From Rickettsia typhi (lineage in GTDB: Bacteria > Pseudomonadota > Alphaproteobacteria > Rickettsiales > UBA1997), in assembly GCA_945898025.1 (NCBI GenBank), contig CAMDGT010000072.1:1-6174 (forward strand): DNA of 6,174 nt. Reading direction: 5' to 3'. Shown in pieces: positions 5,301 through 6,174 of the stretch. The position numbers and the translations under genes are program-made. The stretch's first letter is position 1, and every line of letters starts with the position of its first letter. Under the pieces are notes generated by a model. That model was given only the letters and a program-made list of their open reading frames with translations, did no database searches and had not been told where the DNA came from.

Positions 5301-6174
5301 AATTTTTTTGCATTTAAAATTTTTTTTGCTTCGAGACAGAAGAAATCACCCCTTTCTTCAAAGTTTTTCCATTGGTCGAAAGAGGCACAAGCTGGAGAAA
5401 GCAATATATTGTTAACTAAATCATTTTTAAATTGATTGCAACTATCAAAGAAGGTCGAGTTTATTGCATTGAGGAGATCTTTGCATTTTTCATAAACAAC
5501 ATTGTTTTTAGATAAAAAATTTGCAAAATCATCGCTTGATTCTCCTATCAAATATGCTTTTTTAACCCTTGATAAATAAGGCTTTAACGAACTTATTCCG
5601 CCATTTTTTTGCTTGCCACCAACTATCCATAAAATATTATCAAAAGCCAACAGTGCATTGCTGGTTGATTCTGCATTAGTTGCTTTACTGTCATTAATAA
5701 AATTAATATTATCAATTTTTTCTATCATCTGCAAACGATGCCTCAAACCCTGAAAATCCAATATAAATGCAATAATTTTTTCATCGTTAATTTCTTGATT
5801 AATTAACTTAAAATAACATTTAGTTATCGCAAAAGCAAAGGCGATATTTTGAGAATTATGCTCTCCCCTAAGAAATTGCGATGAACATTTATATTTTTCT
5901 ACTTTTCCAATATTAAAATTATGATAAATCATTTCATCAATCATTGATATCATTGGATTTGACGGGCTTTTTAAGCATAATATTGGCGGAAGTTTTTTAG
6001 TGGAAATTGCCACTACTTTTTGCTGACGATTATTCAGCAATTCTTCATAGGCTTTTCTAGATTCAATATTGTCAATATTTATAATTGCAAAATCTTCTTG
6101 ATTTTGATTATTAAAAACCCTCTTTTTGGCTTTAATATATTCATCCATTGAATTATGACGATCAAGATGGTCGG
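5297..6174 (-). CDS. murD: UDP-N-acetylmuramoyl-L-alanine--D-glutamate ligase, 5' end outside the window
   Basis: MurD adds D-glutamate to UDP-MurNAc-L-alanine with ATP in the cytosolic phase of peptidoglycan synthesis. The visible part is the end of the central domain and the whole C-terminal domain. The frame is open to the window edge: upstream of the internal Met at 6148 it reads DHLDRHNS, the central-domain motif DHLDRH, so that Met is not the start. Next comes YIKAKKRVF, whose middle Lys aligns with the carbamylated Lys198 of E. coli, then GEHNSQNIAFAFA, the ligase motif NDSKATNAESTSNALLAF, WIVGGKQKNGG, and the MurD-specific LLSPACASFDQWKNFEERGD near the C-terminus. The ATP-binding GTNGKS and the N-terminal substrate domain lie beyond 6174. 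The TGA stop overlaps the pgeF ATG. The part seen is intact; MurC, MurE and MurF lack this C-terminal signature. Confidence 0.95.
   Translation of the reverse strand, partial: DHLDRHNSMDEYIKAKKRVFNNQNQEDFAIINIDNIESRKAYEELLNNRQQKVVAISTKKLPPILCLKSPSNPMISMIDEMIYHNFNIGKVEKYKCSSQFLRGEHNSQNIAFAFAITKCYFKLINQEINDEKIIAFILDFQGLRHRLQMIEKIDNINFINDSKATNAESTSNALLAFDNILWIVGGKQKNGGISSLKPYLSRVKKAYLIGESSDDFANFLSKNNVVYEKCKDLLNAINSTFFDSCNQFKNDLVNNILLSPACASFDQWKNFEERGDFFCLEAKKILNAKKL

Noticed and set aside
6146..6148. Methionine at 6148 as the murD start
   Set aside because: The frame stays open upstream and encodes DHLDRH, a conserved internal MurD motif, so the gene continues past the window edge.

Overview
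The window is a gene-dense, strongly AT-rich stretch (two arbitrary lines counted by eye give about 17-38 % G+C, so overall near 30 %). Its proteins are rich in Lys, Asn and Ile. All seven protein genes belong to conserved bacterial families. The composition and the style of the proteins (MiaA with a NADAMQIY motif, a BI-1 protein with a YMLKVYNFMA start to its first helix, MurD with a DHLDRH motif) suggest an alphaproteobacterium with a reduced or AT-drifted genome, for example a Rickettsiales- or Holosporales-like lineage. This is inference; there is no rRNA or other decisive marker. The presence of aroK argues against the most reduced Rickettsia-type metabolism.

Layout. Positions 1-235 hold no convincing gene, only a perfect 10-bp inverted repeat, a possible minus-strand promoter and a doubtful 28-codon ORF. 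Positions 236-2779 are a minus-strand cluster read aroK -> rluD -> miaA: shikimate kinase, a 23S rRNA pseudouridine synthase, and tRNA A37 dimethylallyltransferase, the last two overlapping by 17 bp. Positions 2780-2926 are a divergent promoter region with a short inverted repeat and a direct repeat. Positions 2927-4590 are two plus-strand genes: a seven-helix Bax-inhibitor-1/YccA-type membrane protein and rlmJ (23S rRNA m6A2030 methyltransferase). They are separated by 83 bp that contains a 15-bp perfect hairpin. Positions 4587-6174 are minus-strand murD (5' end beyond the window) and pgeF, joined by an ATGA stop/start overlap. rlmJ and pgeF converge and share a TTAA that holds both stop codons.

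How the genes work together. Three of the seven genes modify RNA of the translation apparatus (rluD, miaA, rlmJ). murD and pgeF form a peptidoglycan precursor pair: MurD adds D-Glu to UDP-MurNAc-L-Ala, and the PgeF family is thought to remove precursors carrying the wrong first amino acid. aroK supplies the shikimate pathway but has no aroB beside it here. I found no mobile element, CRISPR array, tRNA or rRNA gene, and no clearly novel multi-gene system. The points most worth checking are the murD-pgeF coupling, the repeated CTAAGATA dyad before rlmJ, and the organised repeats in the aroK/BI-1 divergent promoter region.
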